From contig SVHQ01000013.1 of the NCBI GenBank assembly GCA_015055785.1, positions 1 to 21,163 of the forward strand: a DNA stretch of 21,163 bases. The letters run 5' to 3'. Shown one piece after another: positions 6,810-15,858 of the stretch. How positions within the stretch are numbered: position 1 is the first letter of the stretch; the number at the start of each line of letters is the position of its first letter. The notes under the pieces are model-generated. The model searched no databases. It saw only the letters and a program-made list of their open reading frames with translations, and had not been told where the DNA came from. Made by a program: the position numbers and the translations under genes. Origin of the DNA: Clostridiales bacterium (GTDB lineage Bacteria; Bacillota_A; Clostridia; Christensenellales; Borkfalkiaceae).

Positions 6810-7976
6810 TTATTTTTTAATTAGTTTCCAAACCCCTATTTTTTTAAGAAGTTTCGCTAAATTTTCTTTCATAGATCTCTGATATGGTGCATACTTTTTT
6901 GTTGCTTTACTAAGCGATATCTTTTCTATCTCCGCAAAAAAAGATATTCTCTTTTTATGTGGTACGGTTGACTTGATTGCCGAAGGATTTTCTCGTATCG
7001 CTTTATCAATATCCACCTCCTGCTTATCGCAGTCTTTTTCTATCTCCGCAAAAGCTCGCATCCCCTTGTCTGAATGAATCAATATCAAAGAAATACCTTT
7101 ATCATCATCTTCTTGGTTTAAAACACGTTCTGCTCCCCAACAATCGGCAAGCGTTATATCCGAATTCCTATTCAATCCTTTAAAGTGGCAGTCGTGACAA
7201 GACGGTCTTAAACACACATCACTTAAGAATAAACGCATATACGCATCATCTTCATGTAGCTTTTGGTAAATTTCACCGTTCGAAAATTCCATTTTCATAG
7301 AGTATGCACGCCATCCGGTACATTTATCTCGAAAGGAAATTCTTTGAGCGACCGCCCCATATTTTTTCTCTTGATATCTCACATACTTATCCCAGACTTT
7401 CGGGGAAGGAACTCCGTGGCAAACTATATCCACACAACATAAATTGGGGTATTCTTTACCTAAAAATGCTCTTAAGCCGCCAATTTGACAGGGCGTCCCA
7501 ACAAACAAAACTTCTCTCCCCATAGATAAAAATTGTTTAGCCTGCAAATAAGTTTGTCCTACCGTGCTTTGTACATATTTGGAGCCCATCAATTTCCCAA
7601 TATCCGCTTCGTTTTCAATAAACGTATGTACAACTTGGCGGTTGTCATCGATACACGCGCCAAACACAACCCCACCCTTTTGAATAGTCACAATAGCCAA
7701 TGCAAAAAATACACCGCCCGATGAACTCGTTCTCCTTACTTGCTCTTGGCGATTAATAGCCGCATATGCTTTCGGCTTCTTTGCCTCCGTTGATAGTTTT
7801 GCATTTAAAATAGGACATACCACCGTACACTTTCCGCATCGCAAACACGCTTCCTCGTTCACATGAGGGTATAAAAACCCTTCCGCATCAGCCATCATTG
7901 TAATACAGTTTTTAGGGCATACGGACAAGCACGCATGACAACCACTACATTTTTCTTTCTCTTGAATATCAATCAT
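6810..7976 (-). CDS. FrhB/FdhB-type iron-sulfur protein of polysaccharide loci
   Basis: This 388-residue protein opens with two ferredoxin clusters: C10-x2-C13-x2-C16-x3-C20-P and C44-x2-C47-x2-C50-x3-C54-P, enough for two [4Fe-4S] centres. The coenzyme F420 hydrogenase/dehydrogenase beta-subunit domain follows, with TSSSGGVF (83-90), GTPCQIGGLR (160-169), CHGVPSP (186-192), a Cys group C256/C260/C263 and ITLADCWG (274-281). F420 itself is not expected in this kind of bacterium, so the cofactor is more likely a flavin. Homologues recur beside polysaccharide pyruvyl transferases and flippases in Firmicutes and Bacteroidetes, but their reaction is not established. It overlaps the flippase stop by 4 nt (ATGA), which implies translational coupling. 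I infer a redox step on a sugar or a linked group, at the membrane or in the cytosol. Confidence 0.85.
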   Translation of the reverse strand: MIDIQEKEKCSGCHACLSVCPKNCITMMADAEGFLYPHVNEEACLRCGKCTVVCPILNAKLSTEAKKPKAYAAINRQEQVRRTSSSGGVFFALAIVTIQKGGVVFGACIDDNRQVVHTFIENEADIGKLMGSKYVQSTVGQTYLQAKQFLSMGREVLFVGTPCQIGGLRAFLGKEYPNLCCVDIVCHGVPSPKVWDKYVRYQEKKYGAVAQRISFRDKCTGWRAYSMKMEFSNGEIYQKLHEDDAYMRLFLSDVCLRPSCHDCHFKGLNRNSDITLADCWGAERVLNQEDDDKGISLILIHSDKGMRAFAEIEKDCDKQEVDIDKAIRENPSAIKSTVPHKKRISFFAEIEKISLSKATKKYAPYQRSMKENLAKLLKKIGVWKLIKK

Positions 7977-9520
7977 TTCTTTTTTATTATTTTATTTGCT
8001 ATCTTACGAATAGGTTTTAAAAGCAAATCCTTCTCGTAAGCGTTCATTCCTATAAACCACATGGATGCACAATAAATCGCCGTATATACTATAATAAACA
8101 GCAATAACGCCCAAATAGAATACAAGTCGATAAACTGCATAATCAAGATTCCACAGGCAATCGGAATAATCAACCCCAAAGATAATCTTAAAATACTCCC
8201 CCAAAACGCCAAAATATTCAGATTGCACGCTTTTTGATAGTAAATATTCATAATAAGCCCGTTCGCCAAAACAAGCGATACCGCCGTACCCAATGCCGCA
8301 CCGATGGCACCATACCTTTGACAAAGGAATATAGACAAAACCAAGTTGATAATCGCCATTACAAGATAGGCAAGACTTCTAAACTTATGCTTATTTAATG
8401 CCCGCTGTATTTCAATTCCTACATTTTGAATTAGCGAAATGGATGCTGGAAAAACCAAAAGCAATACGACAAAATAGGATTCTTCGTAGCCAACGCCCGA
8501 CCAATAGTATATAAAAGGTTGTCCAAAAAACACGACACCACTTGCCACCAAGCCTAAAATTAGAAACTGTACTCTACCGACCTTAATAAACAGATCTGTT
8601 AATACTTTTCTTTGTTCAAATGAATCCTTTTTGGTTTCGTTAACCAAATGGTGCACACGCGGCGTAAACACACCGGAAATAGAAGTTGACATCATCATAT
8701 AATATTGATACAAAGAATACCCTACTGCGTAAACAGCCACAACTTCCGTCCCCTTGTATCTCCCCAATAAAAATTTGTCAATATTCCAATTGATTTGATC
8801 TACGATAAGGTTGATCGCAATAAAACTTGTATATATAAATAAACTTTTAAATACGCCTTTTTCAAAACCGTGAAAGATAAATTTATTTTTTAAAACTTTT
8901 TTGACGTATATAAAATAGCAAAAATCCGTCAATACTGACAAGCCCAACGACACGGAAACCATAGCAATGGAACGATAACCTAAAAACAGTAACGGCAATG
9001 TCACCAAGGGGCTGACAACCGTACGGAGCATCCCTAAAACCTTTAAAAATACAAATCTTTCGTTTGCAGAAATAATGGTTGTAAAAACGCTCATCGGAAA
9101 GGATAATGCCATATTAACACCCAAAAGAAGCATCAATATCTTTGCGGTCGCGTATTCATTTACCGTTAACCCCTTATCAAATATCCACTTTAAATTAAAG
9201 CTTAAAAATAGGCTACCGATCAAGGAAACAATACCGATTATGGTAAAAATAATCATAAACAAGCCGTTCAGCTTGTAAATGTTTTCTGTATCGCCCGCCT
9301 GTTTATATTTGGAATAATACCGAATATATCCCGCATTGAACCCGAGATTTAAAATGGATAATAATGAAATAATAGACGCTACCGTGCTGTATAATCCATA
9401 CTCACTTTTCCCAAGCAAGCGAATCATAAACGGATGATAAACAAGACTAATAACGACGCTTAATATCATTTGCGCATACGAAAGAATCGAGCCCAATTTT
9501 AATTGTTTTGAAGTATTCAT
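7973..9520 (-). CDS. wzx: Wzx-type polysaccharide flippase (MOP/MATE superfamily)
   Basis: This 515-residue, highly hydrophobic protein has roughly 12-14 membrane segments spread over its length. It starts with the family-typical LGSILSYAQMILSVVISLVY and LLGKSEYGLYSTVASIISLL (about 10-55). Later segments include the alternating charged/aromatic NLIVDQINWNIDKFLLG region common to the polysaccharide export flippases. It is expected to move undecaprenyl-pyrophosphate-linked repeat units across the cytoplasmic membrane to Wzy. The C-terminus is lysine-rich and cytosolic by the positive-inside rule. It sits 6 nt after the pyruvyl transferase gene. The ribosome site is only moderate (AGAAGAG), so expression may lean on coupling. 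It is the only flippase in the window, which supports one complete polymer pathway here. Confidence 0.92.
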   Translation of the reverse strand: MNTSKQLKLGSILSYAQMILSVVISLVYHPFMIRLLGKSEYGLYSTVASIISLLSILNLGFNAGYIRYYSKYKQAGDTENIYKLNGLFMIIFTIIGIVSLIGSLFLSFNLKWIFDKGLTVNEYATAKILMLLLGVNMALSFPMSVFTTIISANERFVFLKVLGMLRTVVSPLVTLPLLFLGYRSIAMVSVSLGLSVLTDFCYFIYVKKVLKNKFIFHGFEKGVFKSLFIYTSFIAINLIVDQINWNIDKFLLGRYKGTEVVAVYAVGYSLYQYYMMMSTSISGVFTPRVHHLVNETKKDSFEQRKVLTDLFIKVGRVQFLILGLVASGVVFFGQPFIYYWSGVGYEESYFVVLLLVFPASISLIQNVGIEIQRALNKHKFRSLAYLVMAIINLVLSIFLCQRYGAIGAALGTAVSLVLANGLIMNIYYQKACNLNILAFWGSILRLSLGLIIPIACGILIMQFIDLYSIWALLLFIIVYTAIYCASMWFIGMNAYEKDLLLKPIRKIANKIIKKK

Positions 9521-9526
9521 ATCACG

Positions 9527-10690
9527 TTACTCTTCTAGATGTTTTTGTAAGTATTTAAAAGATTTCTCTTTCATTCTCTCGTATTGTAAACATTGTTTTG
9601 CATAATCGATTTTACCTGTATTCTCTATCATGGAAAGCGAATCTTTATCTATTTCTTCGATAAATCGACCTTCTAATTCTAATAAACTCATCAACGAATA
9701 TAATCGTCCCGCCATCCCTTTATGCCGTTTACGTCCAAACGTGAAAAATTCTTTTTCAAAGTGCCACGAAAAAACGGAGGCGTGAAAACTATCTGTAAAT
9801 ACGATATCCGCATTTTTAATAAGCGCCAAAAAATCCTGCGGACTAGCATCCGTCAAACAAACATCCCCAAAGCCCTCATCTGCTTTATGGAAATTAGCGG
9901 GATAATGCGGGAAAGTTACTATTTTTAACCCGTACTTTTGGGCGTATTCCTTCGCCACTTTGCGATGCACTTTATCATCACCTAAAAAATAGCAAAGCAT
10001 GTATTTTTTATCAATTTTTCTCTCGGACGCTATGTTTTCCCAATCCGCACGCGTTAATAACAAGGTAGGGTCTAAACACCAAACCACTTCTTTTTCCGTA
10101 TAAGGCTTTAATAATTCAACCGCATCTTTTTCTCGTACAGAAACGCCGTCGAATTTATCCAGCTCGCTTTCAAAAACCTCGCGCAACCGTTCGTCTACGG
10201 AAGTTTTTCCAATGCTTGCTGCATAGGCAATCTTCTTCTTCCTAGGAGGCACAAATCCTAAAAAATATGGCGAATCTATTTCACCACACCCCCATACCTG
10301 ATCGCTACCCGTAATGAAAGCATCGTATTTTTCAAGACAATTCTCCAATTCCGTTTGCAAATAAACCTCGCTATGCGGAACCAACGCGTAAAAACTTTCA
10401 AACGCTCTTTTCCGTTCTTCTACGAGCGAATGCAAGGTTGCGTTAGATTTCTTCTCTTTCCTTGCTGAAAACATCCTTTTTATCTTTTTTAAAACTTTAA
10501 CGACGTTAAAATACTCATACCAAGCAGGTTTTCTAGGCGCATTTGTGATTACACGCTGCACTAAGATTTGTTCCGCGATATAGCCTTGTTGACGTAGTAC
10601 TTCGCACAAAGCATACGACTGTAACACACCACCGAAATTCAAACTGTTGTAATATAATGTAGTAATACCTATTTTTGTTTGTTTTTCCAT
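9527..10690 (-). CDS. Polysaccharide pyruvyl transferase (CsaB-like)
   Basis: This 387-residue protein of the CsaB/WcaK family adds a pyruvate ketal from phosphoenolpyruvate to a sugar of the repeat unit, adding negative charge. Visible marks are the N-terminal NFGGVLQSYAL (18-28), FITGSDQVWG (125-134), AYAASIGK (155-162), and the C-terminal TDSFHASVFSWHF (299-311) with the conserved His H303 in the DSFH box. The length is typical. It acts in the cytosol on the lipid-linked intermediate. Start ATG 10688-10690 has AAGG upstream and lies 9 nt behind the GT32 gene; the flippase follows after 6 nt. Many Clostridial loci pair this family with an FrhB-like protein, as here. Acceptor sugar unknown. 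Confidence 0.9.
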   Translation of the reverse strand: MEKQTKIGITTLYYNSLNFGGVLQSYALCEVLRQQGYIAEQILVQRVITNAPRKPAWYEYFNVVKVLKKIKRMFSARKEKKSNATLHSLVEERKRAFESFYALVPHSEVYLQTELENCLEKYDAFITGSDQVWGCGEIDSPYFLGFVPPRKKKIAYAASIGKTSVDERLREVFESELDKFDGVSVREKDAVELLKPYTEKEVVWCLDPTLLLTRADWENIASERKIDKKYMLCYFLGDDKVHRKVAKEYAQKYGLKIVTFPHYPANFHKADEGFGDVCLTDASPQDFLALIKNADIVFTDSFHASVFSWHFEKEFFTFGRKRHKGMAGRLYSLMSLLELEGRFIEEIDKDSLSMIENTGKIDYAKQCLQYERMKEKSFKYLQKHLEE

Positions 10691-10699
10691 ATCACAACC

Positions 10700-11506
10700 T
10701 TACTTTTTCTTTCTGATAAAAGCTTTTTTAATCGCACCAAAAAATCCGTATTTTTGAATGACGTAAATCGTAATGTTTATTTTATTCCCCAACCATTTAC
10801 CGAAAAATTTTCGCAACTTAGGGCCGCGCTCCCCTTCGCGCTTATCATACCATTCAGCCCAAGACGCATCGTAGTGATGAATTGAATACGTGTTTTTTGT
10901 AATTATTAATTTCTTCGTATCCACATCTTTAGGCGCAAAATATTCTTTGGGATAAATCTTCAGCCCTGCAACTTCTTGCACGTGGTCCCCCGACTGCAAT
11001 CCGTGCTTTAACAATGGTTCTGTCGCAAATAAAACCACCGTTTTTACTGCGCTGTAATTTCCATCTGAACAAAAGTGACTGTTATTATAGTCTTCCAAGA
11101 TTTCTTTATAAATGGGCATCCCTGCTGTAGCTGCAATCCCCAATCCTGGCGCAACGGCTATATTCGAATCGTCGCTTTCCGTACCGTTTCTCTCGCAACC
11201 CATAAACGGCCCATTTTTTAATATTTCGTCAAAGGGCTTAATTACTTCCACGTCTGTATCAAAATACACCCCGCCATATTGATACAAAATATCAAACCGA
11301 ACATAATCGCTTACAAACGCGTACTTTTTGGCTTCATAAGCCTCTTTGATATAAGGAATTTTATTGACGTCGTAATTATCTTCGTTCCATTCCTTTATCT
11401 CATAATCGGGGAAATATTTTTTCCAACTTTCAATACATTTTTGTGCTAATTCAGGCAAAGGATTACGCCCAAACCAGCAGTAATGTATAATTTTAGGAAT
11501 TCCCAT
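10700..11506 (-). CDS. GT32-type glycosyltransferase with DXD motif (OCH1-like)
   Basis: This 268-residue protein has the classic sugar-binding region of the capsular GT32/OCH1-like family: IPKIIHYCWFGRNPLP (3-18), FVSDYVRFDILYQYGGVYFD (64-83) and the metal-binding D83-T-D85. These enzymes are retaining GT-A transferases, often for mannose, galactose or GlcNAc. The donor cannot be fixed from sequence. The start at 11506 is supported by AAGGGAG 6 nt upstream. It follows the fucosyltransferase by 18 nt. The C-terminus is basic (IKKAFIRKKK), which suggests peripheral membrane contact where lipid-linked substrate is presented. Confidence 0.9.
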   Translation of the reverse strand: MGIPKIIHYCWFGRNPLPELAQKCIESWKKYFPDYEIKEWNEDNYDVNKIPYIKEAYEAKKYAFVSDYVRFDILYQYGGVYFDTDVEVIKPFDEILKNGPFMGCERNGTESDDSNIAVAPGLGIAATAGMPIYKEILEDYNNSHFCSDGNYSAVKTVVLFATEPLLKHGLQSGDHVQEVAGLKIYPKEYFAPKDVDTKKLIITKNTYSIHHYDASWAEWYDKREGERGPKLRKFFGKWLGNKINITIYVIQKYGFFGAIKKAFIRKKK

Positions 11507-11524
11507 GGTTTACTCCCTTTTATA

Positions 11525-12385
11525 TTACAATTTTTCCCAATCTAAATCAAAGATATTTCCTTTTGCCTCTTTGGGCGCAAGCACTTTTTTATCGGGATTT
11601 GTGTTTAAGTAAGCCGCCCACCAACCGAACGTGCTTTCAGAAATAAATTGATTCTTACAGCTTGATAACAGGAAAAATTCGTCAACGTCCTTTGTTGCAG
11701 TCGCCACGTCAATGATGGTAACATCGTCACGGCTACCATAGCATTCTTTCACCCATTGCACGTCATCTGAAACGATAAAAAACTGGCAGTCGGGTATTTG
11801 CTTTTTAAACCATTCCAATCCTTTATCGTAATATTCTTGTCCTTTATCCCAACCCAAGGAAACAAAATCTCCTCGGCGAATATGCACCCCTACGCTATTT
11901 GCGTTTTGTATTTTCTTCAAGTGCTTTGCGCTTTCTTCTTCCAATGCATAATTAGGAACAAACTGCCTCTTTAAATCCAACAAATATTTGTCAAAATAGT
12001 TTAAATTTTGCCAAAAACCGTATAAAGCAGCGCCGTCTTTCTCAATGTTTTGAAATAATACAGATTGATCTTCACGGCAAGCATTTATATTTTCGCAAAT
12101 AAAAGGGCATCGCTTTCCGTTCACACGGATTTTTTTCGGAAAACCAAACTTCACTCGAAAACGATAAGAGGCAAAATCTTTCGCTTTACCAACGAATTTT
12201 TTGAAATCCAACGCAAGCTTACTTAAATTATTTTCTCGAACACTTCCTTTTTTCGTCTTTTGTATATAAGAAAACCAACTTACGTCTAACTCCACGTCCT
12301 GCTCCAATTCTTTTGCCAACGCGTACGCCGTTGCATATTGAAACAGTTGATTGCCAAATCCTGCCTGTATAACGCTTCTAATCAT
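11525..12385 (-). CDS. GT11 fucosyltransferase (probable alpha-1,2)
   Basis: From ATG 12383-12385 the product has 286 residues. A TTG nine codons upstream would overlap the previous gene and is not favoured, while GGAG (12396-12399) supports the ATG. The start MIRSVIQAGFGNQLFQYATA (1-20) is diagnostic for GT11, and VGVHIRRGDFV (165-175) is the family's GDP-fucose-binding HxRRGD motif. The third block FFLLSSCKNQFISESTFGWW (237-256) is also typical. Enzymes of this family, such as FutC and WbsJ, transfer fucose from GDP-fucose to O-2 of galactose or a related sugar. Fkp, eight kilobases further along the same transcript, supplies the donor. It follows the GT4 stop by one nucleotide (TAA-T-ATG). 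Linkage assigned by family only. Confidence 0.93.
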   Translation of the reverse strand: MIRSVIQAGFGNQLFQYATAYALAKELEQDVELDVSWFSYIQKTKKGSVRENNLSKLALDFKKFVGKAKDFASYRFRVKFGFPKKIRVNGKRCPFICENINACREDQSVLFQNIEKDGAALYGFWQNLNYFDKYLLDLKRQFVPNYALEEESAKHLKKIQNANSVGVHIRRGDFVSLGWDKGQEYYDKGLEWFKKQIPDCQFFIVSDDVQWVKECYGSRDDVTIIDVATATKDVDEFFLLSSCKNQFISESTFGWWAAYLNTNPDKKVLAPKEAKGNIFDLDWEKL

Positions 12386-12386
12386 A

Positions 12387-13592
12387 TTAGTATGTCTCCA
12401 ATAAGCTTTCAAATATCTGTGCTTGTTCTTCGTTTCCTACTTTTTCCGCCTGTAAATTCTTACTTAAGCAATTGCGTAATTGTTCGTCTTCCATCAGCTG
12501 CTCAATTTTATTTGCAACATCTTCCGCCGTCATTTCAGCAATAAGTGCCGTTTTTCCATCTTCAAACTGATCAAAAACAGAAGGAAAACAAGTAACTACT
12601 ACTGGTTTCGCTAATGCCTTCGCCTCATCCAACGAAACAGACTTCCCTTCAATTCTAGATGTTTGTACATAAATATCGGAATCCTTAAGATATGCATACG
12701 GGTTAACTTTTGCGCCTAACAATATAAAATACTCTGAAATTCCGTTCTCCACAATTAATTCTTCCAACGAAGGACGCTGTTCACCGTCGCCAAGAATATA
12801 CCAACGAAAGTTCTTTCCTTTATCTTTCAAAATTTTTGTGGCAGCAACAGCAAGATCCAATCCCTTTGTATAAATATCAAAGCGAACCAAAGATGAGATG
12901 CGGAAACCGTCAAACCCATCCATATATCCCTCTCCTCTTGCCGCCATATTTCGTATGGTTTTAACCGAACAGATATTTTCTACTACACAACATCTATCAG
13001 CAAGATCTGGGAACTTTTGTTTAAGCGAATCCACGCATTTTTGCGAAATCGTAACTATATGATCCAAATACGGATAATACTTTCTATCCGCTTTATATAA
13101 CATGAAATCTGTTTCATTTACTAAATAATCGCTATGGACATACCCAATTTTTACATCCGCATCAACATTCTCCACAAGATAATAAATACATCTCCCGCCC
13201 GCATAAGCGATTGCCGCGTCGTAATGCTTATCAATCTTTTTTGTGTGTTTGCCGATATACGTATCCATGGCGCAGATATGCTTATGCAGTCCCCCCGTTA
13301 AGCGCGCCCAACAGCAAGATAAAGAATATCCTACCCACTTTACCCAACGCCGAAATCCCAAGGTTTTTAAATTTTTAAAAACCCTTTTAGGGTGCGGGTC
13401 GCGGAATTCTCTTTCCAACTGTTCTGGTAATATATTAATACTTTTGGGAATAAGAGGAATCAGCAATCCTTCTTGCTCCATAATTAAAAAATCAATCTGA
13501 TATTTCCCCTCGATTTCGTTAAACAACGATAATAAACTTTTTGCTATTCCCCCCACAGGAAAAGTATCCATAATAAACAAAAGCTTTTTCAT
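12387..13592 (-). CDS. GT4-family glycosyltransferase
   Basis: The preferred ATG at 13590-13592 gives 401 residues starting MKKLLFIMDTFPVGGIAKSL, the N-terminal acceptor-side fold of a GT-B enzyme. A GTG 14 codons upstream would overlap the Wzy gene, while AGGA about 9 nt before the ATG supports the shorter form. The C-terminal donor domain has FRISSLVRFDIYTKGLD (230-246), WYILGDGEQRPSLEEL (264-279) and the retaining EX7E pair E315/E323 in TSRIEGKSVSLDEAKAL. It uses a nucleotide sugar to extend the lipid-linked repeat unit on the cytosolic membrane face. Sugar specificity is not readable. It lies between the polymerase and the fucosyltransferase. Confidence 0.9.
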   Translation of the reverse strand: MKKLLFIMDTFPVGGIAKSLLSLFNEIEGKYQIDFLIMEQEGLLIPLIPKSINILPEQLEREFRDPHPKRVFKNLKTLGFRRWVKWVGYSLSCCWARLTGGLHKHICAMDTYIGKHTKKIDKHYDAAIAYAGGRCIYYLVENVDADVKIGYVHSDYLVNETDFMLYKADRKYYPYLDHIVTISQKCVDSLKQKFPDLADRCCVVENICSVKTIRNMAARGEGYMDGFDGFRISSLVRFDIYTKGLDLAVAATKILKDKGKNFRWYILGDGEQRPSLEELIVENGISEYFILLGAKVNPYAYLKDSDIYVQTSRIEGKSVSLDEAKALAKPVVVTCFPSVFDQFEDGKTALIAEMTAEDVANKIEQLMEDEQLRNCLSKNLQAEKVGNEEQAQIFESLLETY

Positions 13593-13603
13593 CTTCGTTG
13601 TTC

Positions 13604-14719
13604 CTATTTCTCCGATGTCTCTTTTTTCCAACACATACCCAATAATAAGTACGCAAAAATCATAAAGTAATTATTGCAAAACAATACGCTCTCGAAGGTG
13701 TTCAAGAAAATCAAACATATAAATCCGATTAAAAATAAGTTGCTTTTTTCATTTTCCTTAAAGGATTTTTCAAAAATAAAAATCAAAACGGCAAAGAAAA
13801 TAATCCAACCAACCAAACCAAATTGCGTCAGAACATCCAAAGAGAAATTATGGAAATACGTTGTACGATAGCCCAACGTACCAAACCAAGGATTTTCTCT
13901 AAATTTTTCTACAGCCGCAGCCCACACCTCTTCTCTACCATTCAACCCGCTTTTATCAAATACATCCAATAAAACGTTGGATATTATTTTAAACAGTTTT
14001 GTAGACGAAGCAATTTCAAAGAAAAGCGGCAACAAAATATTCAACGCCAAAATCGTAATGTAAAAAATGCGAAACGCGGTTCGATTGGAGTACAACTTCT
14101 TAAACAAACACGCAAGCAAAAATATTACAAATGCCAAAAACGCGCTTCGATTTTCCAATTGCAAAATTAAGACAGACACCAAAATTATGGTAATAAGAAT
14201 TGCCCAAGTTTTCCACTTTGCTTTCACCATCATCAAACATGCAATACCAAAAATGGCAACGGGCAAAATAGCTATTGCAGAATTAGAATTCCACCCTGAA
14301 AGTAAGCTCCCTGGCAGAAAGAGTGCTATCATAACAACGGCATATACTGAACACGCCACACCGCATGCTGCAAATTTCTTGTCGTCCCACTTCAGCTTAG
14401 AAAAGGCATTCATCCATACTGATATTCCAAACAGCGTCACAAGATTGGTTAATTGGTAAAAGCTTTTCCACGAAAATACCATTGCTACGCCATATAAAAG
14501 ACAAGTTACCAATAAAAGAGTATCTATTGAATACACGCGCTGTCTTTTCATGCTATTTGCGGCTATACCGAAAAGAAGTAAAACCAATGTCAGTAACGTA
14601 GCAATTTCCGTATAAGAGATAGAATATGCATAACCTGAAAGAGCAAAAACGTTAGAGAACGCCAACAACAATATCGCTATTACAAAAAATGTATTATCCT
14701 GCTTCTTTTTTTCTATCAT
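13604..14719 (-). CDS. wzy: Wzy-type polysaccharide polymerase (O-antigen ligase-like)
   Basis: This 371-residue integral membrane protein has about ten predicted hydrophobic segments. It carries the pattern of the O-antigen polymerase/ligase family: a large extracellular loop after about 238 with NGREEVWAAAVEKFRENPWF (260-279), then TYFHNFSLDVLTQFGLVGWI (287-306). The Arg (R262) and His-Asn pair (H290, N291) resemble catalytic loop residues. It should polymerise repeat units delivered by Wzx on the outer face of the membrane. Its ATG overlaps the preceding GT4 stop by 4 nt (ATGA), and it ends 11 nt before the next GT4. As usual for Wzy, sequence conservation is low, so the assignment rests on topology, the loop motif and context. 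Confidence 0.87.
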   Translation of the reverse strand: MIEKKKQDNTFFVIAILLLAFSNVFALSGYAYSISYTEIATLLTLVLLLFGIAANSMKRQRVYSIDTLLLVTCLLYGVAMVFSWKSFYQLTNLVTLFGISVWMNAFSKLKWDDKKFAACGVACSVYAVVMIALFLPGSLLSGWNSNSAIAILPVAIFGIACLMMVKAKWKTWAILITIILVSVLILQLENRSAFLAFVIFLLACLFKKLYSNRTAFRIFYITILALNILLPLFFEIASSTKLFKIISNVLLDVFDKSGLNGREEVWAAAVEKFRENPWFGTLGYRTTYFHNFSLDVLTQFGLVGWIIFFAVLIFIFEKSFKENEKSNLFLIGFICLIFLNTFESVLFCNNYFMIFAYLLLGMCWKKETSEK

Positions 14720-15834
14720 ACAGTTTTCCCTTCATAAAGTTCCGTCAATTGAGCAACGATAGAACCCACGTCGTATTTCTTTTCGCAAAAGGCTTGCCAA
14801 ATAGTGAATTCGTCAACACACCTTTCCTTTGCCTCCAGCAAAGCTTTTACCCAAGTAGAAAGCTCCGACTCTAAATTGCAACGGGAAATCAATCCCAACC
14901 CCATATCTATCTTTTCCGTAATATTATTGGAAATAACACACGGCAAACCGCTCGCCTGTGCTTCTACCAGCGTTACGGGATTTCCTTCAAACAAAGACGG
15001 CATCAAAAAGACATCCACCGTTTTCAATATTTGAGAAATATCCTCTCGAAGTCCTAACAAAAAAACATTGGCTTGCAAGTTCTCCTCTTTGATTCTATTG
15101 GCAATCTTTTCCCATAACTCGCCTTGCCCTACCAATAACATTTTAAAGGCAACTCCACTGTCCTTTAAATATTTTGCTAAGGCTATCATGAACTCATGAT
15201 TTTTCACGGGCGCAAAACGAGCAACATTAGCAATTATCAAATCGTTATCTTCTATCCCCCATCTCGCCCTTTCTTCCAAAGATATTGGTTCTGCTTTTAA
15301 ATATTTCTCTACATCTACACCATTATTAACAACGATACCCTTCTTCGAGAATTGCTCACCGAATAGATATTGCCCCGCTTCTTCTCCACAAGCAAGATAA
15401 TGCTGCGAATATTTACGAATCACTCTTAGACTCCATTTTTCGTAGATCCTTTTTATAAAATTGGAGTGGACAGTGTTTTTTGTGCTATGAGAATGCGAAA
15501 TTCGCTTTATTGACGAAAAGCGCTTACACGCAAGCATTGCATATGCAGAATTATGAAGGGTGTGGGCATGCACCGCCGTATATGGTCCATACGCCCGAAT
15601 GATTCGCTTTATTTCTCTAACGCTCTTCATCATTTTCAATCCTGAAGAACAAGGCATATGTATAACACGCCCTCCCAACGAAATAATTTCGTCTTCATAA
15701 TCTTGCTTTTTGTCAGTATATACCAAAAAATCAAACTGCCATTGCGTTCTATCCATTTTTCTATATGCGTTCATCAAAAACGTTTCAGCCCCGGCGCGGT
15801 TCATACCACCCACCACTTGCAATATCCGTTTCAT
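14716..15834 (-). CDS. GT4-family glycosyltransferase, EpsF-like
   Basis: This 372-residue GT-B enzyme begins MKRILQVVGGMNRAGAETFL (1-20), the GAET signature seen in EpsF/CapM-like Gram-positive transferases. The donor half shows IANVARFAPVKNHEF (201-215), LLVGQGELWEKI (233-244) and the EX7E pair E283/E291 in LFEGNPVTLVEAQASGLPCV. It transfers a sugar with retention of configuration on the cytosolic side. It is followed by the polymerase with a 4-nt ATGA overlap and preceded by a 24-nt gap, one of the two longest in the operon. Sugar and linkage unknown. Confidence 0.92.
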   Translation of the reverse strand: MKRILQVVGGMNRAGAETFLMNAYRKMDRTQWQFDFLVYTDKKQDYEDEIISLGGRVIHMPCSSGLKMMKSVREIKRIIRAYGPYTAVHAHTLHNSAYAMLACKRFSSIKRISHSHSTKNTVHSNFIKRIYEKWSLRVIRKYSQHYLACGEEAGQYLFGEQFSKKGIVVNNGVDVEKYLKAEPISLEERARWGIEDNDLIIANVARFAPVKNHEFMIALAKYLKDSGVAFKMLLVGQGELWEKIANRIKEENLQANVFLLGLREDISQILKTVDVFLMPSLFEGNPVTLVEAQASGLPCVISNNITEKIDMGLGLISRCNLESELSTWVKALLEAKERCVDEFTIWQAFCEKKYDVGSIVAQLTELYEGKTV

Positions 15835-15858
15835 GGTTGTCCTCTATGTGTTTCCTTT

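Noticed and set aside
11525..12412. Longer fucosyltransferase starting at TTG 12412
   Set aside because: It would overlap the preceding gene and add residues not seen before the family's conserved N-terminal MIRSVIQAGFGNQLF. The ATG at 12385 has its own GGAG.
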